The translations under genes and the position numbers were made by a program. DNA of 64,000 bases from the NCBI RefSeq assembly GCF_947495205.1, contig NZ_CANLXV010000005.1, positions 62,001 to 126,000 on the forward strand, read 5' to 3'. This document shows, piece after piece, positions 8,764 to 18,762 of this stretch. This stretch comes from an uncultured Polaribacter sp. (GTDB lineage: Bacteria > Bacteroidota > Bacteroidia > Flavobacteriales > Flavobacteriaceae). The notes beneath the pieces were generated by a model, which was given only the letters and a program-made list of their open reading frames with translations, made no database searches and was not told the DNA's origin. Within the stretch, counting starts at the first letter, position 1. Each line of letters begins with the position of its first letter.

Positions 8764-10134
8764 TTACTCATTTGCTTTTTTAAATGTAGCAATTATCTTT
8801 TTAAAATTACTTTTTTCTGACAGTGAAGGAAATAATTCTTGTAAAACAATATGGTAATCGAAATCTGTTTCTAATCCAGAAATTAAATGCGTTTTTGCAT
8901 AACGCTCTTTATTTAAAATAGAAAATAAACCTGCAAAACGATATGAAATTTCAGCAAGATTTCCACAAGATTTATATGCTTCAAAAATAATACGTAAAGC
9001 TTCTTTAAACTCACCTAAAAAAATTAAAACATCTGCTAAACCAATATAAATTTCTAAAGAAATATCGCCTAATTGCAAACAGTTGCTAAAACCAACAATA
9101 GCCTCTTCAAAAAAACTAAGTTTTAAGTTTATTTCTGCATAACGTTTCCAATATAATGCATTATCATCTTCTATCTCTATGGCTTTTGATAAGTAATATA
9201 ATGCTTTTTGATATTTTTTTTGATCAGCATAAATATTGGTTAACAAAATCCAACCTTTATCTAAAAGCGGATCTTCATGTATTGCTTTTTTATAATAGGT
9301 AATTGCAGTATCTAATTGTCCTAATTTTTGGTAACACTCTCCTACTCTTACATAGGCAAATGAAGTTGGGTCTCCAAGCTCTAAACTAATTAAATAATTA
9401 TCTATCGCCTCTTTATAATTACCTAATTGCTCTAACGTTTTTGCTTTTTCTAAATATCCACCAATAAAAGTTTCATCAATTAAAACAGCATAATCAAAAG
9501 CTTGTAATGCCTTATGATACCTTTTTAAAATAAAATACTGCCTTCCTATTTGGTGCCACGCAACTTCGCAATACGGATTTTTGTCTACATAAGCAGTTAA
9601 ATAAGTTATGGCTTCGTTGTGTTTTTCTTCAATATCAAAACAATACACAATATTATACAATGCTGCATAATCTTCTAAATCTTCTGCAACACATTTTTCA
9701 AAATTAATACGTGCCTCTTCAAAATTATCTAAATACAGAAACTCCATTCCTAACAAAGACCAAATATCAAAAGGTTCATTAGTTAAAGTTAATGCTTTTT
9801 CAAGATAAACTATCGCTTCTTTATGCAAACCTTTTTTAGAAGCTATTGTGGCTTTTTGAATATAAACCTCATCATTATTAGGAGAAATTAAGGCAATTCT
9901 TTTTAAAAGTTTAGAAGCTTTATCTACCTCATTATCTGTTAAATACAACTCTACTTGCAACAACTTTAAATCTACAGAAGTTGGGTGCTGTTCTAAGCCT
10001 AATTGCAACGCTTTTTTTGCCAAAGAAATTTTACCCACATCTAAATAATGGATAATTATCTCTTCGAATTCAACCAAATCAAAAAAATAAATGCTATTGG
10101 TTTTTAGCATCGATTCAAACTTTATATGCGACAT
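8764..10134 (-). CDS. tetratricopeptide-repeat protein
   Basis: A 456-aa protein made of about a dozen TPR-like helical pairs, for example AWHQIGRQYFILKRYHKALQ and FAYVRVGECYQKLGQLDTAI. There is no signal peptide or membrane segment, so it is likely a cytoplasmic scaffold for protein-protein contacts. Closely related TPR proteins are common in flavobacteria but have no assigned function. It runs opposite to its neighbours and its stop lies 7 bp from the convergent deacylase gene. Confidence 0.85.
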   Translation of the reverse strand: MSHIKFESMLKTNSIYFFDLVEFEEIIIHYLDVGKISLAKKALQLGLEQHPTSVDLKLLQVELYLTDNEVDKASKLLKRIALISPNNDEVYIQKATIASKKGLHKEAIVYLEKALTLTNEPFDIWSLLGMEFLYLDNFEEARINFEKCVAEDLEDYAALYNIVYCFDIEEKHNEAITYLTAYVDKNPYCEVAWHQIGRQYFILKRYHKALQAFDYAVLIDETFIGGYLEKAKTLEQLGNYKEAIDNYLISLELGDPTSFAYVRVGECYQKLGQLDTAITYYKKAIHEDPLLDKGWILLTNIYADQKKYQKALYYLSKAIEIEDDNALYWKRYAEINLKLSFFEEAIVGFSNCLQLGDISLEIYIGLADVLIFLGEFKEALRIIFEAYKSCGNLAEISYRFAGLFSILNKERYAKTHLISGLETDFDYHIVLQELFPSLSEKSNFKKIIATFKKANE

Positions 10135-10253
10135 AATTATTTAAGCTTTGAATTGCCCGATTAAAACTACATTAATAATGGCATTTTACTTGAAAAAACA
10201 CTTTTTGTTTTCAACAATTTAATTAACAAACAAGCCATTTTATTTAAGGCTAA

Positions 10254-10261
10254 TAATTTTG
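10254..10261 (+). promoter_or_regulatory. -7 promoter box TAATTTTG of the pyrR operon
   Basis: This matches TAnnTTTG and lies 65 bp upstream of pyrR, leaving a short untranslated leader. A clear TTG -33 element is not present at the ideal distance. Confidence 0.45.
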
Positions 10262-10326
10262 CGCATAGATATATTTACATTAATTTTGATTTTCAATAAC
10301 CATCTTCTTAAACTGATGGATTTCTT

Positions 10327-10866
10327 ATGAGCAGAAAAAACTTATTAAACTCAAAAGATATTGAAATTATATTACATCGATTAGCGTGTCAGTTAATTGA
10401 AAATCATGATGATTTCTCAAACACCGTTTTAATTGGTTTACAACCAAGAGGTACTTTTTTAGCCAATAGATTAGCCCAATTACTAAATACAGAATACGCT
10501 ATAAAAGATTTAAAATTAGGACTTTTAGACATTACTTTCTATAGAGATGATTTTGGTAGAAAAGACAAACCTTTAGCTGCAAAAACCAATGAAATGGATT
10601 TTTTAATTGAAGGTAAAAAAGTTGTAATTATAGATGATGTTTTGTTCTCTGGAAGAAGTATTAGAGCCGCTTTAACGGCTTTGCAATCTTATGGTAGGCC
10701 AGAACAAATTGAATTATTAGTGCTCATAGACAGACGTTTTAGCAGGCATTTACCCATACAACCTAATTATAGAGGCAGACAAGTAGATGCTATTAATAAA
10801 GAAAAAGTACTGGTTACTTGGGCAGAGACACATAAAAAAGATGCAGTTTACATAGAATCACTATAA
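10327..10866 (+). CDS. pyrR: PyrR, pyrimidine regulator/uracil phosphoribosyltransferase
   Basis: A 179-aa phosphoribosyltransferase-fold protein of the PyrR type. In Gram-positive bacteria PyrR binds pyr mRNA to cause attenuation and has uracil phosphoribosyltransferase activity. The PRPP-binding loop VVIIDDVLFSGRSIRAA is intact, and the start SRKNLL and LIGLQPRGTFLA blocks match PyrR. It stands one base from pyrB. Whether it controls transcription here cannot be read from the short leader, in which I see no obvious antiterminator. Confidence 0.93.
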   Translation: MSRKNLLNSKDIEIILHRLACQLIENHDDFSNTVLIGLQPRGTFLANRLAQLLNTEYAIKDLKLGLLDITFYRDDFGRKDKPLAAKTNEMDFLIEGKKVVIIDDVLFSGRSIRAALTALQSYGRPEQIELLVLIDRRFSRHLPIQPNYRGRQVDAINKEKVLVTWAETHKKDAVYIESL

Positions 10867-10867
10867 T

Positions 10868-11797
10868 ATGTCAGAATTAAGCGTAGAACATTTATTGGGT
10901 ATTAAATATCTAAAACCAAATGATATTGATGTAATTTTTAAAACTGCAGATCATTTTAAAGAAGTAATTAATAGACCTATTAAAAAAGTACCTTCTTTAA
11001 GAGATACTACCATTGCAAACTTATTTTTTGAAAACAGTACAAGAACAAAACTAAGTTTTGAGTTGGCAGAAAAAAGACTTTCTGCAGATGTTATAAACTT
11101 TTCTGCAGGACAATCTTCCGTTAAAAAAGGAGAAACGTTAATAGACACTGTCAATAATATATTGGCAATGAAAGTAGATATTGTAGTAATGCGTCATGGT
11201 AATGTTGGTGCAGGTGTTTTTTTATCTAAACATGTAGATGCAAAAATTATAAACGCGGGCGATGGCACGCATGAACACCCAACACAAGCCTTATTAGACT
11301 CTTACTCAATTAGAGAAAAGTTAGGAACTGTAAAAGGAAAAAAAATACTTATTGTTGGCGATATTTTACACTCTAGAGTAGCACTTTCTAACATTTTTGC
11401 CTTACAATTACAAGGAGCAGAAGTTAAAGTTTGTGGGCCAACTACTTTAATACCAAAGTACATTTCTAGCTTAGGTGTTACTGTAGAAACCAATCTTAAA
11501 AAAGCATTAGAATGGTGCGATGTTGCCAATGTTTTAAGAGTGCAACATGAAAGAATGGATATTAAATATTTTCCGTCTACAAGAGAGTACACGCAACTTT
11601 TTGGAATAAATAAAGAAATTTTAGACAATCTTGGCAAGAAAATTGTAATAATGCATCCAGGACCAATAAACAGAGGTGTAGAAATTACTAGTGATGTGGC
11701 AGATTCTAATGATGCAATTATATTGAATCAAGTAGAAAATGGAGTTGCTGTAAGAATGGCCGTTATATATTTATTGGCACAACAAATAAAAAGATAA
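10868..11797 (+). CDS. pyrB: aspartate carbamoyltransferase catalytic subunit
   Basis: A 309-aa enzyme that condenses carbamoyl phosphate and aspartate to carbamoylaspartate in de novo pyrimidine synthesis. The carbamoyl-phosphate loop ENSTRTKLSFE, the GDGTHEHPTQALLD segment and the aspartate-domain HPGPINRGVEI are all present. No regulatory subunit gene (pyrI) is adjacent. It sits between pyrR and a small unknown gene with one-base spacings, indicating co-transcription; pyrD lies about 24 kb away. Confidence 0.96.
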   Translation: MSELSVEHLLGIKYLKPNDIDVIFKTADHFKEVINRPIKKVPSLRDTTIANLFFENSTRTKLSFELAEKRLSADVINFSAGQSSVKKGETLIDTVNNILAMKVDIVVMRHGNVGAGVFLSKHVDAKIINAGDGTHEHPTQALLDSYSIREKLGTVKGKKILIVGDILHSRVALSNIFALQLQGAEVKVCGPTTLIPKYISSLGVTVETNLKKALEWCDVANVLRVQHERMDIKYFPSTREYTQLFGINKEILDNLGKKIVIMHPGPINRGVEITSDVADSNDAIILNQVENGVAVRMAVIYLLAQQIKR

Positions 11798-11798
11798 A

Positions 11799-12131
11799 AT
11801 GCAAATTCAAAATAAAGAAAATTATATTTTTATTTCTTCGGAAGAAAATACGTTTGAAGAATTTTACAATGCTTTATTAAAAGAAAAAACAACATGGATA
11901 AATACACACACTATTGTCCAAATTTCTGATAATATTAATATAACGACTAAAGATTTTTTGTTATTTTTGGATGTTGTAGAAGAAAAAAGAGCCTTAAAAA
12001 CCTCTTTTATTATAATTTATAGTGCTGTTGATGTAGATGAAGTTTCAGAAGAAATTAGTATAGTACCAACATTACAAGAGGCAGAAGACCTCTACGAAAT
12101 GGAAAATATTGAAAGAGAATTAGGGTTTTAG
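11799..12131 (+). CDS. conserved hypothetical protein (110 aa)
   Basis: A small acidic soluble protein without signal peptide, starting one base after pyrB. The sequence has alternating beta and helix character (THTIVQISD, DFLLFLDVVEEK, SFIIIYSAVD), suggesting a compact alpha/beta fold, and ends in an acidic helix. I do not recognise a family; a STAS-like fold is conceivable but unproven. Position between pyrB and rnz suggests constitutive housekeeping expression. Confidence 0.75.
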   Translation: MQIQNKENYIFISSEENTFEEFYNALLKEKTTWINTHTIVQISDNINITTKDFLLFLDVVEEKRALKTSFIIIYSAVDVDEVSEEISIVPTLQEAEDLYEMENIERELGF

Positions 12132-12142
12132 ATAATTAAAAA

Positions 12143-12472
12143 ATGATTAAAAAAATACTTTTTATTGCTTTATTAAGTGTTTCTTTTATTGGTTTTTCTC
12201 AAAATATTGCAGAAAAAACAGTAAAAGAGCTAACTGCTAGCCCAAATCCTTTTACAAATAACACTAAAATAACATTTACTGCAACTCAAAAAACTAGTGT
12301 TTTTTTTACTGTGAAAAATGTTTTAGGTAAAACAGTATTTAAAAAAAACATAAAAGTTATTCAAGGTAAAAATACGATTCCTTTTTACAAAAATAACTTA
12401 TCAAATGGTATGTACATTTACAGTATCAGAGACAAAAAAAATATTACCTCTAAACGTTTTGTAATTCAATGA
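12143..12472 (+). CDS. T9SS sorting-domain-only protein
   Basis: A 109-aa protein that is nearly all signal peptide plus type IX secretion C-terminal sorting domain. The signal peptide is about residues 1-20 (KKILFIALLSVSFIGFSQ). From about residue 31 the type A sorting pattern follows: SPNPF, VKNVLGKTVFKK, then LSNGMYIYSI and the terminal SKRFVIQ. No passenger domain is present, which is unusual because this module normally ends large exported enzymes or adhesins. Its stop overlaps the rnz start (ATGA). Confidence 0.85.
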   Translation: MIKKILFIALLSVSFIGFSQNIAEKTVKELTASPNPFTNNTKITFTATQKTSVFFTVKNVLGKTVFKKNIKVIQGKNTIPFYKNNLSNGMYIYSIRDKKNITSKRFVIQ

Positions 12473-13386
12473 TAAACCTAACCATACTAGGTTGTCATTC
12501 TGCAACACCGCGTGTAAAGGCATTTCCTACATCACAGTATTTAGAAATTAATAACAGACACTTTTTAATAGATTGTGGCGAAGGCACACAACGCCAAATG
12601 CGTAAATATAAAGTTGGTTTTGCTAAAATTAATCATATTTTTATTTCTCACTTACATGGCGATCATTTTTATGGTTTAATGGGATTGCTATCTACTTATG
12701 GTATTTTAAGTAGAGAAAAAGACATGCATATTTTTGGGCCAAAAGGTATTAAAGAAGCTACCCTTCAAATTTTAAAAATATCTGAATCCCACGCAAAATT
12801 TAAAATGATTTTTCATGAATTGTCTTCCAAAAAAAGTGAAGTTATTTTTGAAGATGATAAAGTTACTGTGCGTACAATTCCGCTAAACCACAGGGTGTAT
12901 ACAAACGGATATTTATTTACAGAAAAAGAAAAACCTAGAAAATTAAATATGTTAAACATTTCTGGATATCCAGAAATAGACAAAGCAGATTATTTAAATA
13001 TTAAAGCGGGTAAAGATGTAATTTTAAGTTCTGGTGAAGTTATTGACAACAACAAATTAACCACAGACCCACCAAAATCTCTAAGTTTTGCTTTTTGTAG
13101 TGATACTGCGTACAAACCAGACATTATCCCAATTATACAAAATGTAGATTTACTTTACCATGAAGCTACTTTTTTAGCAGATAAAGAAGATTTAGCAAAA
13201 AAAACAAAACACGCTACAGCTGCACAAGCAGCTCAAATTGCTAAAGATGCAAATGTAAAAGAATTGATTATTGGCCATTATTCTGGCAGATACAAAGACA
13301 TTTCTGTATTTAAAACTGAAGCTAAAACCATATTTGAAAATGTTTTTTTAGCTGAACCTGGTAAAAACTTTAAAATACATAATTAA
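12469..13386 (+). CDS. rnz: ribonuclease Z
   Basis: A 305-aa metallo-beta-lactamase-fold endonuclease that trims tRNA 3' trailers. The zinc motif SHLHGDHFYGL is at about residue 60, and FCSDTAY, LYHEATF and GHYSGRY supply later metal ligands. The start ATG overlaps the stop of the T9SS-domain gene by 4 bp. The 3' end overlaps the convergent CoA-binding-protein gene by 4 bp. Length and motifs are standard for bacterial RNase Z. Confidence 0.95.
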   Translation: MINLTILGCHSATPRVKAFPTSQYLEINNRHFLIDCGEGTQRQMRKYKVGFAKINHIFISHLHGDHFYGLMGLLSTYGILSREKDMHIFGPKGIKEATLQILKISESHAKFKMIFHELSSKKSEVIFEDDKVTVRTIPLNHRVYTNGYLFTEKEKPRKLNMLNISGYPEIDKADYLNIKAGKDVILSSGEVIDNNKLTTDPPKSLSFAFCSDTAYKPDIIPIIQNVDLLYHEATFLADKEDLAKKTKHATAAQAAQIAKDANVKELIIGHYSGRYKDISVFKTEAKTIFENVFLAEPGKNFKIHN

Positions 13387-13745
13387 TATTGCTTTGTAGC
13401 CAATAATACCAAAGTACAAGCCACCTCTGCTTTAATATCATGTGCTTGCAAAATGTTTACAAAATCTAAATTTTCTGTTCCTGGGTTAAAAATTACACGC
13501 TTAGGTTTTAAATTTACAATAAAATTGTAATACGCTTTTTGCCTTTTGGGGTTTAGGTACAATGTTACTGTATCTATATTTTTATAAGCTACTTCTGTTG
13601 TATCTATATTTACATCTAAAACACTCCCTTTTTTTAAGCCAATTGCAACTACAGGTATGTTATTTTCTCTAAGCTTTTTAATTGCTTTGTTAGAATATCT
13701 TTCCGCTTTTAAAGAAGCACCAATTACTAGCGTTTTCTTTTCCAT
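13383..13745 (-). CDS. CoA-binding-domain protein (YccU-like)
   Basis: A 120-aa single Rossmann-like domain of the CoA-binding family (succinyl-CoA synthetase alpha N-terminal type). The glycine-containing start TLVIGASLKAERYSNKAI and the later VIFNPGTEN segment are characteristic. No catalytic domain follows, so it is a stand-alone ligand-binding protein of unknown role. It overlaps rnz tail-to-tail and is followed upstream by a small membrane protein gene 4 bp away. Confidence 0.8.
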   Translation of the reverse strand: MEKKTLVIGASLKAERYSNKAIKKLRENNIPVVAIGLKKGSVLDVNIDTTEVAYKNIDTVTLYLNPKRQKAYYNFIVNLKPKRVIFNPGTENLDFVNILQAHDIKAEVACTLVLLATKQY

Positions 13746-13749
13746 AAAA

Positions 13750-13938
13750 TTATTTCTTATTTACTTCGTTAAAAGAAGCTCTTAATGCAATAGCAATATT
13801 GGCCATAGAAAAAACAAATATTAATGTACCATTTATCCAAGAATTAGGAAAAATAATAAAACCCACAAAGGCATTTAATATAAATACTAACAACAAAAGA
13901 TTAGCGAGCAATAAAAGTAATTTGTATTTCTTAGTCAT
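13750..13938 (-). CDS. small two-helix membrane protein (62 aa)
   Basis: A 62-aa protein with two hydrophobic segments (about 6-30 and 36-52) separated by PNSWING, ending in a charged tail NEVNKK. I recognise no family. It lies 4 bp upstream of the CoA-binding-protein gene on the same strand, so it is probably co-transcribed. The clear transmembrane pattern makes it more likely a real gene than chance. Confidence 0.65.
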   Translation of the reverse strand: MTKKYKLLLLLANLLLLVFILNAFVGFIIFPNSWINGTLIFVFSMANIAIALRASFNEVNKK

Positions 13939-13974
13939 ATCAATTTATAAACCACAAATATCAATAAAAAAAGA

Positions 13975-14790
13975 TTAACCTCTTCTTCTTCCTCTATTAT
14001 TTCTCATATCTAACATTTTAGCTTTTATAGTTTCAGCATATTTGGCTTTTGTAATTTCTAAACCTTTTTTAGGTGGTTTAATTGCTACCACTTCATTTTT
14101 GTTAATCACAATTTCTGTGCACAATAATGTAGTATTCTGAGCACTAACTTCTAAGATAAAACCTGGTAAACCCCAAAATTCTGCTGGCCCATGTGCTAAA
14201 GGTATTTGTGGTGTATACCAAGCCTCTACAATTACCATTTTTTCTTCTTGCTCCTGCCCTTTCTCTTCCTTAGGTTTTCTTAAATCTCCCCAAGAAAAAT
14301 TATACCAATTCAACTCTTTGTAAGGCACAAAGGCTTTTGCTTTAAAGCAGGTGTAATTTCCTATTTGTTTCGTTTCAGTACCAATAGTCCAATCTATTTT
14401 ATATAACTTATCTTTTATTAAAAACCATTTTCCATAAAACTCTTGGGCTTGTACTATTTTGTTTTCAGAAATATTTTTATACTGATTTCCTCTAGAAAAA
14501 TAACTTCCCCAAGAGTCTGTAGCTCCAGAAATAGCGTCAATTTTAACATCTTCCACAAAAGAAGCTTCCTGTTTATTAAAATTTAAAACATAGGTTTTTT
14601 CTAACCTATTTTTTAAACGTTCAGCAATTTGTTTTTTTTGAGCTTCACTCATGCGAGCGCCCCAATTTCCTAATTCCATTTTAGATTTAGACATATACAC
14701 TGCTTTGCCACTAAAATTTTGTGCTTGAAACGATATTGAAAAAACACCTACAAATATTAGAATTATAATTTTTGAAATGGAAATTCTCAT
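13975..14790 (-). CDS. GLPGLI-family protein
   Basis: A 271-aa exported protein with an N-terminal signal peptide (about 1-23, ending QAQ) and the family motif WGLPGFILEV near residue 210. GLPGLI proteins are Bacteroidetes-specific, often beside TonB-dependent or carboxypeptidase-regulatory-like proteins, and their function is unknown. The C terminus is strongly basic (RNNRGRRRG). It is the first gene of a minus-strand group ending with the CoA-binding protein. Confidence 0.85.
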   Translation of the reverse strand: MRISISKIIILIFVGVFSISFQAQNFSGKAVYMSKSKMELGNWGARMSEAQKKQIAERLKNRLEKTYVLNFNKQEASFVEDVKIDAISGATDSWGSYFSRGNQYKNISENKIVQAQEFYGKWFLIKDKLYKIDWTIGTETKQIGNYTCFKAKAFVPYKELNWYNFSWGDLRKPKEEKGQEQEEKMVIVEAWYTPQIPLAHGPAEFWGLPGFILEVSAQNTTLLCTEIVINKNEVVAIKPPKKGLEITKAKYAETIKAKMLDMRNNRGRRRG

Positions 14791-14825
14791 AAGATAAAAG
14801 TTTGCGTAATTGTTTAAAGATTAAT

Positions 14826-14833
14826 CAAAAATA
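14826..14833 (-). promoter_or_regulatory. -7 promoter box TATTTTTG for the GLPGLI gene
   Basis: On the minus strand this matches TAnnTTTG and lies 36 bp upstream of the GLPGLI gene start. No good -33 TTG is seen at 19-21 bp, so confidence is moderate. Confidence 0.4.
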
Positions 14834-15076
14834 GCAAACAAAACCTGCTATTGTGTTAAAATTGATACAATATTTAGCAGCAACAGCCAAAAGGACTTTT
14901 AGAAATGAAGCGTATGATTATATGATAAATTACCCTTTCACAACTTTAATTCTGTAATTAATCACTTACTTTAGACATCAACATAAAACCAAGTTTTAAA
15001 ATTGATTACAGAAATTTGTAAATGCATTTTTGTGCAAAAAAATACCTAGATTTTTAGCCATAAAAAAATCAAAATT

Positions 15077-15526
15077 ATGAGAAAAACAATCTTACTTATG
15101 TTAACTCTATTTTTATTTAATAGTTGTACAAATAACAATCAAGATGAAATTGATTGTCGTCTTTTTGATCCTGTTATACAGCATCTTTTAGTAGTACTAG
15201 TAGACGAAAATGGAATTAATTTATTAGAAAACGGAACTTTTGATAAAGAAACCATTAAAATACGTTTGAATTCTGCAGAATTTCAAGCAACAAAATTAGA
15301 CATTTTTGAAAATAGCATTGCCATACAATTGTTAGAACAAGGAGCTAACACCTACGAAATTGTACTTTCTGAAACAGAAACTGATACACTTGTACTTAAC
15401 TTAAGTATAAGAGAACAAATTTGTGGATTTCAATTTTATAATTTAGATAAAGCCATTTACAATGGAGAAGCACAAACCATTATTTTTGAAAACAATTCTG
15501 ATCCTAAAATACGCGTAATCAAATAA
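15077..15526 (+). CDS. hypothetical lipoprotein (149 aa)
   Basis: A 149-aa protein with a lipoprotein signal peptide ending LFNSC (lipidated Cys17), followed by a polar TNNNQDE linker. The mature part is beta-rich with no motif I recognise. It is probably a periplasm-facing or surface lipoprotein. It is monocistronic, with convergent VF530 gene downstream. Confidence 0.7.
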   Translation: MRKTILLMLTLFLFNSCTNNNQDEIDCRLFDPVIQHLLVVLVDENGINLLENGTFDKETIKIRLNSAEFQATKLDIFENSIAIQLLEQGANTYEIVLSETETDTLVLNLSIREQICGFQFYNLDKAIYNGEAQTIIFENNSDPKIRVIK

Positions 15527-15578
15527 TAGAGCGAATTTATATTAAGTTCTAAATTCAAAAAAAATAGTAAAGAACCTA

Positions 15579-15800
15579 TTAATCAATCATGTTTTTAAGA
15601 TAAAATTGTTCTACTTTTTCTCTAGCCCAAGGCGTTTTTCTTAAAAATTTTAAAGAAGATTTATACGTTGGGTTGTTTAAAAAAGCTTTAATTCCTAAAG
15701 AGTAGCCTAACTCTTCCCAACCATATTCTAAATATAATTGTTCTAATATTGTGGCTAATTTAATGCCATGTAAAGGATTATTCGGTTGTTCTTTACTCAT
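15579..15800 (-). CDS. VF530-family DNA-binding protein (DUF2132)
   Basis: A 73-aa protein matching the VF530 family by [23 protein letters not shown] and the strongly conserved [16 protein letters not shown]. The family has a small helical fold and is described as DNA-binding; a specific role is unknown. It starts 2 bp after the stop of the aminopeptidase gene and is probably translated from the same transcript. Confidence 0.85.
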   Translation of the reverse strand: MSKEQPNNPLHGIKLATILEQLYLEYGWEELGYSLGIKAFLNNPTYKSSLKFLRKTPWAREKVEQFYLKNMID

Positions 15801-15802
15801 TA

Positions 15803-17431
15803 TTATTCATCTAAATTGGGTAAAACAAAATCATCTAAAACAGACTTTTTTGCCATCATTTTTTCAATAGCCTTCACAGTTCTTGGTGCTCCTTCAGAAA
15901 GGTTTACGGGACCATTTTTAGTAACTAAAATATCATCTTCTATTCGAATTCCAATTCCCCACCATTTTTTATCGCAATTACTACCTTCTGGTATGTAAAT
16001 TCCAGGTTCCATGGTAACTACCATATGTTCTTCAAAATTACCATAATTACCAGGATCATGAACGTCTAAACCAATGTGATGAGATGTACCATGAGGAAAA
16101 TAAGGATGTTTTTCATCTTTAGATTTAATAATTCCTAAATCAAACAATCCTTTATTTACTATTGCTCTTGCAATTTGATTTGGTTTTGCCATACTTTCTC
16201 CTATTTTGTAAGCTGCAATACCAGCATTTTGTGCCTCTAAAACAATGTTGTAAATTGCTTTTTGTTCTTTGGTAAATTTACCGTTTGCAGGTATAGTTCT
16301 AGTAACATCTGCAGTGTAACCTCTATATTCTGCACCCAAATCCATTAAAACCAAATCGTTACCTACTTTTGTTTTGTTATTTTCTATATAATGTAAAATA
16401 CAACCATTGTTTCCTGCGCCTACAATACTAGGATAACCTTCGTATTCTGCACCATATTTTTTGTATACAAATTCATGAATTCCCTGCAATTCTGTTTCAG
16501 ACATGTGTGGTTTCATGGCTTTCATAACCTCTATTTGGCCAACTGCAGAAATGCGTATAGCTTTGGTTAATAACTTTAGTTCTGCTGCTGTTTTTACTTC
16601 TCTTAAAGTTGCAAGATTGTTAGATAAAAAAGAAACATCAATATTGGTTTTGGCATCTAATTTTAAGGTTATTTTTTCTTTTAAATCTTTTTTTACAGCA
16701 ATTTCAGTAGCATCTTTAAAATTCATTAAATCTGTATCTGACTTTAATGACGGATCATAAGCCAAAGCTCTACCAATTATTTGTGCAACATTGGCACTGT
16801 TTTCTATTGGTGTAGATTTTACCAATTCATAAATCTGTTTTTTTAAGGGCGATAAAAAATTCTTTGGATTGTAATTTGCCTGCTCTTTAAAAGCTTTTAC
16901 CAAATCATAAATTTCCCCTTTGTTTCTGGCAGAGTTTCTATAATCATCATTAAATTTTTCAATAAAAACTCTATCAAACGCTTTAAAATTGATATTTGCC
17001 GATTTAAAATCTTCACCATTCATAACCCTATTAAAACCCAATTCGCTTTTTGCACCTTCAATTCCCAAACGTTTTCCATCCCATTGTTCTGCTCTTTTAT
17101 CCTTTTTTTGAACAAATAACATTTCATTGTATGTTTTACCATCTTCTGTTTGCTGCATATCAGAAAACAAAACCAAAACACCATTGGGTTCTCTATAACC
17201 TGTTAAATAATAAAAATTTGGATCTTGATGAAACACAAAATCTACATCATTTGCTCTATTTCTTAAAGGGTTTGCAAAAATAACTGCTACAGAATTTGTT
17301 GGCATTTTTGCGCGTAATGCCTCTCTTCTACTTTCGTGAAAATCTTTTGGCAAATAATCTGCAGGAATTTGGCTATAAGCCTTAAAACCCATCAGTATAA
17401 AAAAGACAAAAAGCAATTGATTAACCTTCAT
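15803..17431 (-). CDS. secreted Xaa-Pro aminopeptidase (M24B, aminopeptidase P family)
   Basis: A 542-aa exported peptidase that removes N-terminal residues preceding proline. A signal peptide (about 1-21, ending KAYSQ) targets it beyond the inner membrane. The pita-bread catalytic domain shows the two-metal ligands in [18 protein letters not shown] (both Asp), [15 protein letters not shown] (His), [11 protein letters not shown] (Glu) and [10 protein letters not shown] (Glu). It heads a transcript with the VF530 gene. Only the exported location differs from E. coli PepP. Confidence 0.93.
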   Translation of the reverse strand: MKVNQLLFVFFILMGFKAYSQIPADYLPKDFHESRREALRAKMPTNSVAVIFANPLRNRANDVDFVFHQDPNFYYLTGYREPNGVLVLFSDMQQTEDGKTYNEMLFVQKKDKRAEQWDGKRLGIEGAKSELGFNRVMNGEDFKSANINFKAFDRVFIEKFNDDYRNSARNKGEIYDLVKAFKEQANYNPKNFLSPLKKQIYELVKSTPIENSANVAQIIGRALAYDPSLKSDTDLMNFKDATEIAVKKDLKEKITLKLDAKTNIDVSFLSNNLATLREVKTAAELKLLTKAIRISAVGQIEVMKAMKPHMSETELQGIHEFVYKKYGAEYEGYPSIVGAGNNGCILHYIENNKTKVGNDLVLMDLGAEYRGYTADVTRTIPANGKFTKEQKAIYNIVLEAQNAGIAAYKIGESMAKPNQIARAIVNKGLFDLGIIKSKDEKHPYFPHGTSHHIGLDVHDPGNYGNFEEHMVVTMEPGIYIPEGSNCDKKWWGIGIRIEDDILVTKNGPVNLSEGAPRTVKAIEKMMAKKSVLDDFVLPNLDE

Positions 17432-17456
17432 TTTAAGTATTTTTAATATTGAAAAT

Positions 17457-17464
17457 CAAAAATA
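17457..17464 (-). promoter_or_regulatory. -7 promoter box TATTTTTG for the aminopeptidase gene
   Basis: On the minus strand, 26 bp upstream of the start codon, this matches TAnnTTTG. The same CTATTTTTGATT context recurs before the GLPGLI gene. A -33 TTG is not obvious. Confidence 0.4.
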
Positions 17465-17564
17465 GCGGAAATTAAATTGTGAATGAAAAAATTTAAGAAA
17501 AAATAATGCTACTTTTTTATACTTTTTTCAATAATTTAGCTGAAAACTTAAGAATTCTATAGCA

Positions 17565-18650
17565 ATGAAAAATATAGCTTTAAATGATATACATGTTGCC
17601 TTAGGCGCAAAAATGGTTCCTTTTGCAGGTTATAACATGCCTGTACAATATGAAGGTGTTACTGCAGAACATTTAACAGTAAGAGAAAATGTTGGTGTGT
17701 TTGATGTAAGCCACATGGGCGAATTTTTAGTTAGTGGAGAAAATGCTTTGGCTTTAATACAAAAAGTAACCTCTAATGATGCTTCCAAACTAGCTATTGG
17801 TGATGCACAATACAGTTGTTTTCCTAATACAGAAAATGGTATTGTAGATGATTTAATTTGTTATAGAATTAAAGAAAACACCTATTTATTGGTTGTAAAT
17901 GCTTCTAATATTGAAAAAGATTGGAATTGGATTTCTAATTACAATAAAGATTTTAATGCAGATTTAAAAGATTTATCTGAAGGATATTCTTTACTAGCCA
18001 TTCAAGGACCAAAAGCAATTGAAGCAATGCAATCTTTGTCGTCTTTAGATTTGGCGGCAATACCTTTTTATAAATTTAAAGTGGGTGATTTTGCAGGAAT
18101 CGAAAACGTAATTATCTCTGCAACAGGCTATACAGGTTCTGGTGGTTTCGAAATTTATTGCAAAAACAATGAGGTAGCACAAGTTTGGAACAAAGTACTT
18201 GAAGCTGGTGCAGCTTTTGGTATTAAACCTATTGGTTTGGCTGCAAGAGATACCTTAAGAACAGAAATGGGTTATTGTCTATATGGCAATGATATTAATG
18301 AAACTACATCTCCAATAGAAGCCGGTTTAGGTTGGATTACAAAATTTACCAAAGATTTTGTAAATGCAGATGCGCTAGCAAAACAAAAAGAAATGAAACC
18401 AAAAAAACGTTTGGTTGGTTTTGAGTTAGATGAAAGAGGCATTCCAAGACATGGCTATGATATTGTAGACGAAAATGGAAACCTTATAGGAAATGTAACC
18501 TCTGGCACTATGAGCCCTTGTCTACAAAAAGGAATTGGTATGGGCTATGTACCTGCTTTATTTGCAAAATCTGGTTCTAAAATTTACATACAAGTGCGTA
18601 AAAAAGCAATACCAGCAACAGTAGTAAAATTGCCTTTTTATAAAGGGTAA
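17565..18650 (+). CDS. gcvT: aminomethyltransferase, glycine cleavage T protein
   Basis: A 361-aa T protein that releases ammonia from the aminomethyl group carried by H protein and forms 5,10-methylenetetrahydrofolate. The sequence runs from [13 protein letters not shown] and [10 protein letters not shown] to the folate-site region [20 protein letters not shown] and the C-terminal EIGNVTSG-like segment. Length is typical. No other gcv gene is adjacent, as is common when the system is dispersed. A possible weak terminator (AAAACCT/AGGTTTT, 18674-18711) follows. Confidence 0.95.
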   Translation: MKNIALNDIHVALGAKMVPFAGYNMPVQYEGVTAEHLTVRENVGVFDVSHMGEFLVSGENALALIQKVTSNDASKLAIGDAQYSCFPNTENGIVDDLICYRIKENTYLLVVNASNIEKDWNWISNYNKDFNADLKDLSEGYSLLAIQGPKAIEAMQSLSSLDLAAIPFYKFKVGDFAGIENVIISATGYTGSGGFEIYCKNNEVAQVWNKVLEAGAAFGIKPIGLAARDTLRTEMGYCLYGNDINETTSPIEAGLGWITKFTKDFVNADALAKQKEMKPKKRLVGFELDERGIPRHGYDIVDENGNLIGNVTSGTMSPCLQKGIGMGYVPALFAKSGSKIYIQVRKKAIPATVVKLPFYKG

Positions 18651-18762
18651 CTTGCTTATCTCTTAAAATTAACAAAACCTTACGCGTACAAAATTTTAGA
18701 TAACAGGTTTTTTTATTTTTAAAGAAGTATTTTTACCACATTAAAGCAAATATTGCAGAATT

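Noticed and set aside
11302..11637. 111-codon open frame on the minus strand inside pyrB
   Set aside because: It lies entirely within the well-supported pyrB gene, has no family signature, and its composition is that of an antisense frame of an A/T-rich gene.
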